Positions 10,462 through 20,043 of a stretch of 64,000 bases of DNA are shown piece after piece. The notes beneath the pieces are model-generated. The model made no database searches. It had not been told where the DNA came from and was given only the letters and a program-made list of their open reading frames with translations. Both the position numbers and the translations under genes were made by a program. Within the stretch, counting starts at the first letter, position 1. The number at the start of each line of letters is the position of its first letter. Source of the stretch: CAZENU01 sp965222125 (GTDB lineage: Bacteria; Chloroflexota; Dehalococcoidia; Lucifugimonadales; CAZENU01); contig CBDCTC010000006.1 of NCBI GenBank assembly GCA_965222125.1, positions 620,001-684,000 of the forward strand, given 5' to 3'.

Positions 10462-13068
10462 TCCCGGCCGTCAGAACGTCGGTCTTGTCATCGGCCCGGG
10501 CTGGACCGGCCGGTTTCCTGCAGGCTGCCCTCCTGCCCGCCTGCGGCGCCACGACCCCGCCGACTCCTACTCTCACCGCTACACCGACACCCAACGCAAC
10601 GCCCATTACCTCCCCGTCACTCACTCTCGCTGCCACTCCCACCCTTGCGGCAACACCCATCGCGCCCCCGTCGCCTGCTCACACAGCTACTCCCACGCCT
10701 GCGGCATCACCCACCTCTTCCCCGTCGCCTACTCCCACCGCTACACCCACGCCCACAGCATCGCCGTCGCCTGCTCCCACTGCTACACCCACGCCTGCGG
10801 CATCGCCCACAGCATCGCCGTCGCCCGGACCTACCGCCACACCAATGCCCACGGCATCGCCCACCCCGTCCCCGTCGCCCAGTCCTACCGCCACACCAAT
10901 ACCTACGGCAACGCCCACCGCGACACCTACGCCCACGCCCGAACCCGTGTACGTGCCCAACTCCGGGCAACTCACGTCGGAGCAGGAGCAGTTGATCGCG
11001 GACTTGCCTTGGGCAGAAGACAACCCTTGGTCCGTCAGAGCACTGCAACGCCTCGCGATAGGTTCACCAGTAGCGTTCCAATCCTGGATGCAGCGCTTTG
11101 GAGACGATGAAACGGATGAATCGTTGATCGAATCCTTCGCGTCGATAGCCTTCTGTGATGAAGCGGTCGCTCTGGCCATCCTCCAGATGCCCTTCCTGGA
11201 CGACGCCGGCGTCGGACCCTACTGCGAGGCCGGTGACAGTCTGATACTCGACGGATTATCCAGATTGGCGCTGTCCAGCCTGGATGATCTGAATCGCGTG
11301 TTTTCTCATCCTGAGCTGCAAAGCGGGATCACCGATGAGTCAACCGGTCTCGTCCTGTTGCTAATCCTGGATCGGGAAGATGCGACGGCGGCGGCGGCGA
11401 TACGGGCGTCGCCGTGGATAGAAGACGGGATAACCCACATCGACCGCGATGTCTGGCCCGGAGGAATCGTCGAAGACGAGACCGCGCACGTCATAGGGTT
11501 GGTAGATATGGCACGGCGCGCCAACAGATCGTTCTGGCCGTTCCTGGACCTTCCGTGGGTACGGGACGGGTACGACTGGATCGAATGGCCCATCATCAAC
11601 GACCTCCAAGGGATGGCACTATGGGACGATGGAGCGACGGCCCGCGTCTTGGGGGATGCCGTTCCTGGAAACTCCCAGCTACAGTGACGAGCGCATAACG
11701 TCGCTACTGCTAGAGGTTGCCTATCGACGTACCCTCCAGCACGTCCTGTCCAGCCCCAAGCTCGGCGGTGGCATCAGAGACGACCAGTTGGCCGCCGTGG
11801 CGCTGGTAGACCTGGAGTTGCAGAATGCGGATGCAGCCGCTGCGCTGAATGACCTCGCCTGGTTCCAGGATGGCATTGGCCCCGCCGAGCAGGACGCCGT
11901 TCTCTCCCTGGCGAACGCTGCGGCTAAGTCCGATTCGGTCTTTCGTGCTCTGCTGGCCAAGGCCTGGGTACAGGACGGCCTCACGCCAGATGAAGAGGAT
12001 GTGGTCCATCGTCTCTCAACCATGGCAAGCACGCCCGTGGACGAAACAGGTGGAACGGACGAAGCTACGCCACCGCGAATTCTCAACATGCCGTTTCCGC
12101 AGGAGATAACGTCGCTGGATGCCGCGGCTGTGAGCGCTCTGCCCACCGTCATGTTTTCGGACGAGGAAGACGCCCTGCAGCGAGTGCTCTCCCATCCGGA
12201 ACTGCGCGGCGGCATCACTGACGACTGGACGAATCTCGTTGCAGTCACTTCACCTGCGTCGCGGTACCACGGGCTGCTGGAGGTCCTGCTGGACCCAGAG
12301 CGAACTTCAGTGGACAAGGAGGTAATCGAACTCCCACTCGCGGACAGGGTAGGATTGTCCGTCATCGAGTCCAGCGTCAGCGATGAGCAGTACTTTGCCC
12401 TGTCCGTGGAGGCGCTGTTGGGACCGATGGACCTGCTGGAGCACGCAGTGCGCACGTATGAAGAGTTCATGGGCGTGGCGTTCCCCAAGAGCGATGTAGT
12501 CTTGCTCGTTGCCGATCTCGAGGGCTTCAGAGGCGGCGAATACGGCCATGGCGCTATTCGCTCACGCTGGAGGAGCAGCGCATACGCTATCGCTCATGAA
12601 ACAGCGCACCTATGGAACGTCACGCCCACCTGGCTGGCACGGCCGACCACCTGGACATTCGAAGGCGCTGCAGAATTTCTGGCCGCCATCTCGGAGAGAA
12701 CTCGCCCCGGCATGCCGCTCCCCGAACCGGTAGGTTCATGCAGCCTGGCCAACAACATCGCCGAATTGGTCAGGGTAGAGGCGGACCCCGACGTAATCTT
12801 CAGTTCAGCCTGCAACCACACCCTGGGGCGAGCAATGATCCTGGAGCTCTACGATGGCCTGGGCGATGCAGCCTTCCGCCAGGGACTGCGCAACCTGCAC
12901 CTGATGAGCACCGAGGACGTGACGGCGTGGTATCTTCCCGGCCTGTGCGGAGGCATAGATGCCGCGTTGTGCCATCTGACGGAGGCTTTCTTGACCGGCA
13001 TGACTCCCGAACACCGCGCTATTGCCAATGAGATCATTACCCGCAGATATTTCGGGGCCTCGCCGTGA
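10458..13068 (+). pseudogene. Secreted lipoprotein with PWxxDG repeats and HExxH metallopeptidase domain, frameshifted
   Basis: Read as one gene with a single frameshift. The start is GTG 10458, which overlaps the secA stop. The N-terminus ends in a lipobox-like LLPAC, then comes a Pro/Thr/Ser-rich linker of about 130 residues. The middle contains repeated units of the type PWxxDGIxxxE (SPWIEDGITHIDRD, LAWFQDGIGPAEQD, KAWVQDGLTPDEED) and SHPELxxGIT. The C-terminal part has HETAHLWN followed by WTFEGAAEFLA, the HExxH...E pattern of gluzincin metallopeptidases. The frame breaks at a five-G run (11651-11655): removing one G fuses VLG to MPFLETPSYSDER. This may be an assembly error, a real knockout or a phase-variable tract. 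Confidence 0.7.
10553..10947 (+). repeat. Low-complexity Pro/Thr/Ser coding repeat
   Basis: Degenerate 6-18 base units built on ACNCCNAC encode runs such as TPTATPTP and ASPSPAPTATPTP. The protein segment would be an extended, probably surface-exposed linker between the lipid anchor and the repeat domains. Imperfect units suggest old expansion rather than an active microsatellite. Confidence 0.8.
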
Positions 13069-13179
13069 TCCGCCTCGCCGCCCCACTCGTGGGCCGCGCA
13101 GCCGTCGTCGGCCAGCACCCAACGGGGTACACTGAGGCATGACGGCGACTCCACGAGGCGAATCCAGACGGGGCGTAGC

Positions 13180-14940
13180 GTGAACAACTCCGAGATAGCC
13201 GAGGTCTTCCAGGACATCGCGGGCCTGCTCGAGATGAAGGGCGAGAAGCGCTTCACGGTCGTCGCCTACCAGAGGGCAGCCCGCGCCCTCGGACACCATC
13301 CCGCCAACATCGAGCAGGCTGTCCGCGAAGGCGCCGACCTGACCGAGATACCGGGCGTGGGCAAGGCCATCGCCGCCAAGACTACCGAGCTCGTGACTAC
13401 CGGCCGCATGGCGTACTTCGAGCGGCTGCGGGCCGAGTTTCCCGACGGCATCCTGGACGTCATGCGTGTCCCGGGCATCGGGCCGAAGACGGCCAAGCTG
13501 ATCAGCGACGAGCTGGGCGTCTCGACCGTCGCCGACCTGGAGAACGCCATACAGGCCGGCCAGCTCGCGGAGCTTCCCAGGATGGGCCGGAAGAAGGCCG
13601 ACAACGTCCTGCGGGAGATACGCGCGGCGCGGACCAAGGACGACCGCGTCCCGATCGCCCGTGCGATGCCGGCAGCCGAGCGTCTGATAGCGGCGCTGAC
13701 TGAACGCTGCCCGAGCATCACAGCGCTGCGGGCGGCGGGCAGCCTACGCCGCTTCGAGGAGACGATCGGCGACGTCGACCTCGTGTGCGCCGCCGGCGAC
13801 CCGCGGCACGTGCTCGACACGCTCGTCGAGCAGCCGAACGTCGCGACCGTGCTGGTGCATGGCGACACGAAGGCCGCCGTCGTGCTGAGCGAGGGGGTTC
13901 AGGTCGATCTGCGCGTCGTCGACGCGGCCAGCTTCGGCGCCCTGCTCGCGTACTCCACCGGCGACCGGCAGCACAACATACTGCTGCGCGAGCACGCCCT
14001 GAGGCTGGGGCTGTCGCTCAACGAGTACGGGCTCACCGACGTCGAGAGCGGCGAGCTGGAGCGCTTCGCCGACGAGGAGACGCTGTACGAACGCCTCGGC
14101 CTCCAGTACGTCGCCCCCGAGCTCCGGCAGGGGATGGACGAGATCAAGCTGGCCGCCGCGATGGGGCTTCCCAGGCTCGTGGAGGCCGGAGACCTGCGCG
14201 GCGACCTGCACGTGCACACCGACTGGAGCGACGGGCGGGACGGTATCGAGCTCATGGTGGTCGGGGCCAGGGATAGAGGCTACGAGTACCTCGCGATCAC
14301 CGACCACTCGTCGGGACGCGGCATCGCCAACGGGCTGACCGAAGAGCGGCTCGTCGCGCAGGCCAGAGAGCTGCGGCGCGTCGAGGATAGCGTGGGCGGC
14401 ATCAGGGTGCTGAAGGGTACTGAGGTCGACATCAGGGCCGACGGGACCGTCGACTACGCGGACGACGTCCTGGCCGAGCTCGACTGGGTAGTGGCGTCCG
14501 TGCACTCGGGACGCGGCCAGTCGTCGGCGGTCATGACCGACCGCATCATCCGGGCCATGCACAATCCGCACGTGACCGCCATCGGGCACCTGTCGACTCG
14601 ACTGATCGGACAGCGCGACCCCATAGACGCCGACTACGAGGCCCTCTTCCGCGCGGCCGCCGAGACCGGCACCGTTCTGGAGGTCAACGCGTCGCCGGAG
14701 CGGCTTGACCTGAAAGACACGCACGCGCGGCGCGGCGCGGAACTCGGCGCGTTCCTGGCCGTCTCCAGCGACGCCCACACGGTTGATACGCTGGCCAACC
14801 AGCGGTATGGTATCGGTGTCGCCCGGCGCGCCCGGTGCGAGGCGCGGCATGTCGTCAACACGCTGCCGGTGGCCGAGTTCGTGAGTTTTCTCGGCCTGCC
14901 GAAGTCGAAGAGGAGCCGGTTCATGGCGGAGCGCGGTTAG
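13180..14940 (+). CDS. polX: DNA polymerase X family with PHP exonuclease domain
   Basis: PolX is a gap-filling DNA repair polymerase with a linked 3'-5' exonuclease. The 586-residue protein has two helix-hairpin-helix regions (LTEIPGVGKAIA, VPGIGPKTAK), the nucleotidyltransferase core with catalytic Asp pairs (GDVDLV and VQVDLRVV), and a C-terminal PHP domain. The PHP metal ligands are seen in LHVHTDWSDG, ITDHSSG, GTEVDI, VASVHSG, IGHLSTR and SSDAHT. The start is GTG 13180. A short gene begins one base after its stop, so the two are probably one transcript. The length and domain order are standard for bacterial PolX. Confidence 0.95.
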   Translation: MNNSEIAEVFQDIAGLLEMKGEKRFTVVAYQRAARALGHHPANIEQAVREGADLTEIPGVGKAIAAKTTELVTTGRMAYFERLRAEFPDGILDVMRVPGIGPKTAKLISDELGVSTVADLENAIQAGQLAELPRMGRKKADNVLREIRAARTKDDRVPIARAMPAAERLIAALTERCPSITALRAAGSLRRFEETIGDVDLVCAAGDPRHVLDTLVEQPNVATVLVHGDTKAAVVLSEGVQVDLRVVDAASFGALLAYSTGDRQHNILLREHALRLGLSLNEYGLTDVESGELERFADEETLYERLGLQYVAPELRQGMDEIKLAAAMGLPRLVEAGDLRGDLHVHTDWSDGRDGIELMVVGARDRGYEYLAITDHSSGRGIANGLTEERLVAQARELRRVEDSVGGIRVLKGTEVDIRADGTVDYADDVLAELDWVVASVHSGRGQSSAVMTDRIIRAMHNPHVTAIGHLSTRLIGQRDPIDADYEALFRAAAETGTVLEVNASPERLDLKDTHARRGAELGAFLAVSSDAHTVDTLANQRYGIGVARRARCEARHVVNTLPVAEFVSFLGLPKSKRSRFMAERG

Positions 14941-14941
14941 A

Positions 14942-15673
14942 GTGACCACCGTCAGTGCAGATGCCCCGACCGCCAGTCAGGCGGCCATAGACCACCTGCG
15001 CGCTGCGTTGGAGGCAGGCCGCGACTGGCCGGAGCCGCTGCTGCAAGCGATGTCGATTTGGACCCTCCCCGAGGAGTCGTACCGCGGCCGGGTCAACACA
15101 TACTTGATAGCGGGTGAGGCGTTCGACTGGCTGCTGCTCGCCGAGCGTCTTATCGACGCCGCCAAGAAACACGTCCCGGAGTCGGAGAAAGAAGCCCTGC
15201 TCTTCCACGGCCGCTTCCCGGCGAACTTCGACGCGTCCCAGCTCGGCGGCCTGCTCGGCGTCGACAAGTACCGCGGCTATCTCAACTACCACTACGGCGT
15301 CACGGTCGAGGAGGCCCTTCAGCTCACCGCGGAGCTGGAGCTGCAGAAGCGCGACGTGGCGAACGGTCTCACGGACCGCGACGACTACACCGAGAACGCG
15401 TTTCGGAAGCTGTACAGGGCACCCAGGAGCGAGCTGCTGAAGGAGTTCCGGCGGGAGAAGGGCTCGGCCAACCGCCGGTCGATCGGGGTGACTGAGTCCA
15501 AGGCGTTCACGTATTGGCTGTTCAAGCGGCGCCTGCGGGTCTCGGACAAGCCCAGGGTCGCCAGCGATACGAGAAAGGGTCTGGAGCAGCTTCGCCGCAT
15601 GGCGAGGACGCCTCCCGCGCATCTCCCCGCGGCAGAGCAGCGGACAGCGCCTGTTCACGCCCACGTTGGATAG
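14942..15673 (+). CDS. Conserved hypothetical protein, 243 aa
   Basis: I do not recognise a named family. The protein is soluble and helical, rich in charged residues, with a predicted coiled or helical stretch around VEEALQLTAELELQKRDV and a basic C-terminal quarter. There is no signal peptide or obvious catalytic motif. It starts at GTG 14942, one base after the polX stop, and the helicase gene follows after 15 bases. The context suggests a DNA-repair-linked operon polX - this gene - pcrA, but a role in repair is only inferred from position. Confidence 0.7.
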   Translation: MTTVSADAPTASQAAIDHLRAALEAGRDWPEPLLQAMSIWTLPEESYRGRVNTYLIAGEAFDWLLLAERLIDAAKKHVPESEKEALLFHGRFPANFDASQLGGLLGVDKYRGYLNYHYGVTVEEALQLTAELELQKRDVANGLTDRDDYTENAFRKLYRAPRSELLKEFRREKGSANRRSIGVTESKAFTYWLFKRRLRVSDKPRVASDTRKGLEQLRRMARTPPAHLPAAEQRTAPVHAHVG

Positions 15674-15688
15674 CGGCTCGAGTTACGC

Positions 15689-17914
15689 ATGGCGATAAAC
15701 ATCCTCGACGGCCTGAACCCGATGCAGCGCGAGGCCGTCACGACCATCGACGGCCCGCTGCTGATCAACGCGGGGCCAGGCAGCGGCAAGACTCGAGTCA
15801 TCACCCACCGCGTCGCATACCTCGTCCGCGACTGCGGCGTCTATCCCTACCGGATCGCCGCCGTGACGTTCACCAATAAGGCGGCGCGCGAGATGCGCGA
15901 CCGCCTCCGGCTCCTGCTCGGCGAGGACGCGGAGCGCCTCACCGTCGCCACGTTTCACGCCTTCTGCGCCACCGTGCTGCGCAGCGCGGGCGATCGGATC
16001 GGGCTGGACCGCGGCTTCGTCATATACGACGACACGGACCAGATCGCCATGGTCAAGCGCGCTATGGAAGACGCCGGCGTGGACCCCAAGACGTTCGCAC
16101 CCCGGGCGATCCTGTCCGCCATCTCGGGCGCAAAGAGCAAGCTGCTCGACGTTGAGGCCTTCCGACTGGCACAGGAGAACCCCTACGACGAGATCGTCCA
16201 CCGCGTCTACGACGCCTACGAACGGTTGCTGGCACAGAGCTCCGCCGTCGACTTCGACGACCTGCTGCTGAAGGTCTACCGGCTGTTTCACGACGTCCCG
16301 GAAGTGGCGGAGCGGTACCAGCGCCGGTACGTCCACTTCATGGTCGACGAGTTCCAGGACACCAACGTGGTCCAGTACGCCATCGCCAAGAAGATATCGG
16401 AGGCGAACAGGAACCTGTGCGTGGTCGGCGACCCCGACCAGTCGATCTACTCCTGGCGCAACGCGGACATCCGCAACATCCTCAGCTTCAGGCACGACTA
16501 TCCCGAGGCTAAGGTGATCGCGCTGGAGGAGAACTACCGGTCGACCCAGACGATCCTCGACGCGGCCCAGGCGCTGATCTCGTCCAACGAGCAGCGCGTG
16601 GAAAAGGAGCTGTGGACCAGCAACGGCCGGGGAGCGGCCATCGTGATCGGCGAGGGCTACAACGAGGCCGAGGAGGCCCGCATGGCCGTCGGGGAGCTCG
16701 ACCGGCTGGTCCAGGACGAGGGCTACCGCCTCGGCGACGCGGCGATCATGTACCGCGTGAACGCCCAGTCCAGGGCCTTTGAGGAGGCGTGCCTGCGCCA
16801 CGGCGTGCCGTACCAACTCGTGGGCAGCGTGCGGTTCTACCAGCGCCAGGAGATCAAGGACGTCACGGCCTACCTGCGGCTGGTCGCCAACCCGCACGAC
16901 GCCGCCGGCTTCGCCAGGGTGGTCAACGTCCCGGCCCGCGGCATCGGCCAGCGGACCCAGGACGAGCTGACGAGGCTGGCCCGCGACACCGGCACCTCCC
17001 TGTTCGACGCGGTAGGCGCGCTCGGGGGCGACGCCGCGGCTGCGTTCGCGACGAGGTCGGCGGGGGCGCTGACCAAGTTCCGCGAGATGATCGAAGGGCT
17101 CTCCGCGGACAGCGCGGACCTCGACCTCGTCGAGATCGTCGACGACGTGTTGGAGCGGACCGGCTACAAGAGGTTCGTGCAGGGGCAGGACGAGAGAGCC
17201 GAGGAGCGCTGGGAGAACATCATGGAGCTCAGAAGCTCCGCCAAGGACTTCCTGACTCTCGGGCGAGGCAGGGACGCGCTGTCGGCGTTCCTGGAGAGCG
17301 TCGCGCTGGTGAGCGACACCGACAACCTGGACGACGCGGCCGACGCGGTGACTTTGATCACACTTCACCAGGCCAAGGGGTTGGAGTTCAGGGCCGTGTT
17401 CATAGTCGGCATGGAGGAGGGCATGCTGCCGCACATCCGCTCGCTGGAGGACGAGGCCGAGATGGAGGAGGAGCGCCGGCTGGCCTACGTGGGCGTCACG
17501 AGGGCCAAGGAGCGTCTGTACCTGCTGCGGGCCTTCAGGCGCGGCTTCCGGGGGATGTCGGGGCCCAGCCTGCCCTCGCGGTTCCTCGCCGACATACCGC
17601 GCCGGCTGGTCGCGCAAGAGCCCCGGAGAGCTCCGACCTCGGCTGCCGCGGCCGGCCGCTCCCGGAAGCGCCCGGAGGCGGCGCACGCGGCGGGCGTCGG
17701 TCGGTTGCCACTGGAGACGGCCGCGTCGGGAACGCCGGACGCCAAGCCGCATCTGGGCACGGGCGACAAGGTCAGGCACGCGAAGTTCGGCGAAGGCATC
17801 GTCACGGGGGCCAAGCCAACGCACGGCGACGTCGAGGTGACGGTCGCGTTCGCGAACGACAACGGGATCAAACGGCTGCTGCTCAGCATCGCCCCGCTGG
17901 AGAAGGTCGGATAG
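15689..17914 (+). CDS. pcrA: UvrD/PcrA-family superfamily 1 DNA helicase
   Basis: A 3'-5' ATP-dependent DNA helicase for repair and replication restart. The 741-residue protein has all SF1A motifs: Q motif and Walker A (LNPMQREAV, AGPGSGKTRV), motif Ia (TFTNKAAREM), II (VDEFQDTN), III (VGDPDQSIYSWRNAD), IV (LEENYRST), V (TLHQAKGLEF) and VI (RRLAYVGVTRAKERLY). The C-terminus ends in a Tudor-like tail (GDKVRHAKFGEGIV) that in PcrA contacts RNA polymerase or UvrB. The length matches PcrA rather than Rep or RecB. It is downstream of polX and probably in the same operon. Confidence 0.95.
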   Translation: MAINILDGLNPMQREAVTTIDGPLLINAGPGSGKTRVITHRVAYLVRDCGVYPYRIAAVTFTNKAAREMRDRLRLLLGEDAERLTVATFHAFCATVLRSAGDRIGLDRGFVIYDDTDQIAMVKRAMEDAGVDPKTFAPRAILSAISGAKSKLLDVEAFRLAQENPYDEIVHRVYDAYERLLAQSSAVDFDDLLLKVYRLFHDVPEVAERYQRRYVHFMVDEFQDTNVVQYAIAKKISEANRNLCVVGDPDQSIYSWRNADIRNILSFRHDYPEAKVIALEENYRSTQTILDAAQALISSNEQRVEKELWTSNGRGAAIVIGEGYNEAEEARMAVGELDRLVQDEGYRLGDAAIMYRVNAQSRAFEEACLRHGVPYQLVGSVRFYQRQEIKDVTAYLRLVANPHDAAGFARVVNVPARGIGQRTQDELTRLARDTGTSLFDAVGALGGDAAAAFATRSAGALTKFREMIEGLSADSADLDLVEIVDDVLERTGYKRFVQGQDERAEERWENIMELRSSAKDFLTLGRGRDALSAFLESVALVSDTDNLDDAADAVTLITLHQAKGLEFRAVFIVGMEEGMLPHIRSLEDEAEMEEERRLAYVGVTRAKERLYLLRAFRRGFRGMSGPSLPSRFLADIPRRLVAQEPRRAPTSAAAAGRSRKRPEAAHAAGVGRLPLETAASGTPDAKPHLGTGDKVRHAKFGEGIVTGAKPTHGDVEVTVAFANDNGIKRLLLSIAPLEKVG

Positions 17915-17954
17915 CGCCGGCCGCACTTCCGGATAGGGAGCACGTCCAGGGACA

Positions 17955-18410
17955 ATGACCAAGCAGTCCGCAGTCACAGACGCGATGCGCCGGGCCGTCG
18001 GCGTGGAGAGCGAGCCGAAGACGCACCTGGTCGAGGCGGGCGCGATACGAAAGTTCGCCGACGCGATCGGCGACCCGAGTCCCGCGTACCGCGGCGATGC
18101 GTCGGCCGCAGCCGCCGCCCCGCCAACCTTCCTGAGGTCGCTGGACGCGGGCCCAGCCGCCGCAGTCTTCGAGAGCCCCTACCCTGACCTGCTCGACGGC
18201 GGCAGCGAGTGGGAGTACGTCCGGCGGGTCCGCGCCGGCGACAGGATCACCGTGACGTGCACGCTCGTCGACGTCGCCGAGAAGTCGGGCCGGCTAGGTC
18301 CGATGCTGCTGACGACCTGGCAGACCCGGTACGTCGACGACAGCGGCGCCACCGTCGCCACCCAGCGCAACACGCTGGTCTACTACCGCGCCGAGCGGGA
18401 CTGCAAATGA
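17955..18410 (+). CDS. FAS1-like dehydratase (MaoC N-terminal type)
   Basis: The 151-residue hot-dog-fold protein resembles the FAS1-like dehydratase domain found as subunit A of HadAB-type 3-hydroxyacyl-thioester dehydratases. Visible signs are the N-terminal AIRKFADAIGDPSPAYR and the strand-rich C-terminal half (GDRITVTCTLVDV). It lacks the catalytic His/Asp pair, as the non-catalytic partner usually does. Its stop overlaps the start of the catalytic partner gene by four bases (ATGA), which supports a heterodimer. The acyl substrate is unknown. Confidence 0.82.
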   Translation: MTKQSAVTDAMRRAVGVESEPKTHLVEAGAIRKFADAIGDPSPAYRGDASAAAAAPPTFLRSLDAGPAAAVFESPYPDLLDGGSEWEYVRRVRAGDRITVTCTLVDVAEKSGRLGPMLLTTWQTRYVDDSGATVATQRNTLVYYRAERDCK

Positions 18411-18880
18411 CGTCGATGGAGGAGGAAGGCGGCTTTCCGCGGCCCATGACCGATCAGCTTCACTACGACGACGTGGCGGAGGGCGACGCGCTCCCCGCGC
18501 TGGAGAAGACGCCCACGACACGGCAGCTCGTTATGTACGCGGGCGCGTCCGGCGACTACTACGAGATCCACTACGACCAGGACTACGCGCGGTCGCTCGG
18601 CCTGCCGGACGTCATCGTCCACGGCGCTCTGAAGTCCGCGTTCCTCGCGCAGCTCGTCACCTACTGGATGGGTGAACGCGGCGTCCTGAAGCGCCTCAGC
18701 GTGCAGTACCGCGGCATGGATCTGGTCGGCCAGCCGATGCGCTGCGCGGGAACCGTGACATCCAAGCGCGTCGAGAGCGGAGAGCACCTGGTCGAGTGCG
18801 ACATCTGGACGGAGAACGCAGCCGGCGACAAGACCACCCGCGGCTCGGCGCTGGTATCGCTCCCGCCGGACCCGCGGTAG
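18407..18880 (+). CDS. MaoC-like hydratase/dehydratase, catalytic subunit
   Basis: The start is ATG 18407, which overlaps the previous stop. The 157-residue product has the MaoC hydratase-2 signature: MYAGASGDYYEIHYD carries the catalytic Asp and His, followed by VIVHGALKSAF. The last 60 residues give the hot-dog strand set. Together with the preceding gene it should form a heterodimeric (R)-specific enoyl-thioester hydratase or 3-hydroxyacyl dehydratase in fatty-acid or polyketide metabolism. Confidence 0.88.
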   Translation: MTSMEEEGGFPRPMTDQLHYDDVAEGDALPALEKTPTTRQLVMYAGASGDYYEIHYDQDYARSLGLPDVIVHGALKSAFLAQLVTYWMGERGVLKRLSVQYRGMDLVGQPMRCAGTVTSKRVESGEHLVECDIWTENAAGDKTTRGSALVSLPPDPR

Positions 18881-18901
18881 TTCCCCGCTCGAGGAGATCC
18901 G

Positions 18902-19672
18902 ATGGCCGGCAGATTCCTACCCGGCGTTCCCGGCCCTCAGGTCGAGGAGATGTACCATAACGCTCCGGGCAACGAGATCGAGAAGGGGAAGTTCGACAAC
19001 CCCGAGTCGTCCGCACGCCTTGCCGCCAACGCCTTTGGGTTCTTCATCAATCGCCCCGAGGACATGCCCCCGCTTCCGGACTGCGAGCACGAAGAGTGGC
19101 CGGCGACGGACGTGGCTCTGGAACAGACGGTACGCTTCCCGTGGCGTCCAGGACGTCATCCCGTCCTGGACGTTCTCGTAACCACGCCGTCGGCGCTCAT
19201 CGGGGTCGAATCGAAGAGGTTCGAGCCGTTTCGAGACAAGCCCAAAGCATCTTTTTCCGATACGTATTGGCGGGAGGTCTGGGGCGACCGTATGAATGGT
19301 TATCAGAGCGTCAGGGACAAACTTCGTGAAGATGAGAGTCACTACACTTGCCTCAAGGCGGATCAGCTTGTCAAACATGCCCTCGGCTTGCGCACGCGAT
19401 CGAGCCCGGGCAAGGAGTATGCTGGTCTGATGCCGATCCTCATCTACCTGTATGCAGAGCCGGACTTCCTGCCCAATACGGGCAAATCGATTGACCAATA
19501 TGCGAAAGCGACCCATAGAGAAGAGGTAGAGGCATTCGCGGAGGAAGTCGCGGAAGACGAGGTGAGATTCGTCGCCTGTACGTATCGTGAGTTGCTAGAC
19601 AGCTGGAAGGAGTCGGGCGCGCCTGACATTCGGGCGCATGTGGAAGCCGTGCTGCAGCGTTTCTCCCCCTGA
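18902..19672 (+). CDS. PD-(D/E)XK endonuclease-like protein
   Basis: The 256-residue protein contains HPVLDVLVTTPSALIGVESK, a pattern of Asp, then Glu-x-Lys after a hydrophobic strand, which fits a PD-(D/E)XK nuclease core. The surroundings resemble the PGN_0703 family of putative restriction endonucleases. No methyltransferase is adjacent, so it is either solitary or acts on DNA without a partner. It begins 21 bases after the MaoC gene with a GAGGAG site, but its function should not match that operon. Assignment to PGN_0703 is from memory of the family and needs a profile search. Confidence 0.55.
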   Translation: MAGRFLPGVPGPQVEEMYHNAPGNEIEKGKFDNPESSARLAANAFGFFINRPEDMPPLPDCEHEEWPATDVALEQTVRFPWRPGRHPVLDVLVTTPSALIGVESKRFEPFRDKPKASFSDTYWREVWGDRMNGYQSVRDKLREDESHYTCLKADQLVKHALGLRTRSSPGKEYAGLMPILIYLYAEPDFLPNTGKSIDQYAKATHREEVEAFAEEVAEDEVRFVACTYRELLDSWKESGAPDIRAHVEAVLQRFSP

Positions 19673-19698
19673 TATGAGAAGCTTGACAACTCGGCGGC

Positions 19699-19707
19699 TG
19701 GTATACT
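19699..19707 (+). promoter_or_regulatory. Extended -10 promoter for the DUF5678 gene
   Basis: TGGTATACT is a good extended -10 element 58 bases before the ATG at 19765. A TTGACA at 19683-19688 is present, but its 13-base spacing is too short for a normal -35 box. Confidence 0.5.
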
Positions 19708-19764
19708 CGACCTCCCATCGACGGGGGCTTGCCGTTGTGTGACGTGAACATGGGGGAGGAAACC

Positions 19765-20013
19765 ATGACCACGCTCAGCACCCAGATAGCCGCATACGAA
19801 GAGATGCGCGACGCCCTGGAGATCGACCACTTCGGTAAGTGGGTCGTCTTCTACGGTGGGGAGCTCGTGGATACGTACGAGTCATCCGAAGAGGCCGCTG
19901 TGGACGCAGTACGCCGATTCGGCCGTGGGCCATACCTGATCAGACAGGTAGGCGCACCTCCTGTTACGCTGCCAGCCTCTGTTTGGTATCGGCCGGCGAA
20001 TGCCACCGACTAG
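19765..20013 (+). CDS. DUF5678-like small protein
   Basis: The start ATG 19765 is chosen because GGGGGAGGA ends four bases upstream; an earlier in-frame ATG at 19750 precedes that ribosome site. The 82-residue product follows the DUF5678 pattern: a central GKWVVFYGGELVDTYESS, an alpha-helix with AAVDAVRRFG, and PYLIRQVGAPP. Such proteins are often coded beside retropepsin-like aspartyl proteases; here no such gene is adjacent, although one occurs at 56448-56804. The function is unknown. Confidence 0.7.
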   Translation: MTTLSTQIAAYEEMRDALEIDHFGKWVVFYGGELVDTYESSEEAAVDAVRRFGRGPYLIRQVGAPPVTLPASVWYRPANATD

Positions 20014-20043
20014 CACCGGGTACTTGAGCCCAAGGAGGCCGAC

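Noticed and set aside
19683..19707. TTGACA with TATACT as a normal sigma-70 promoter
   Set aside because: The spacing is 13 bases, too short. The extended -10 element alone is the better call.
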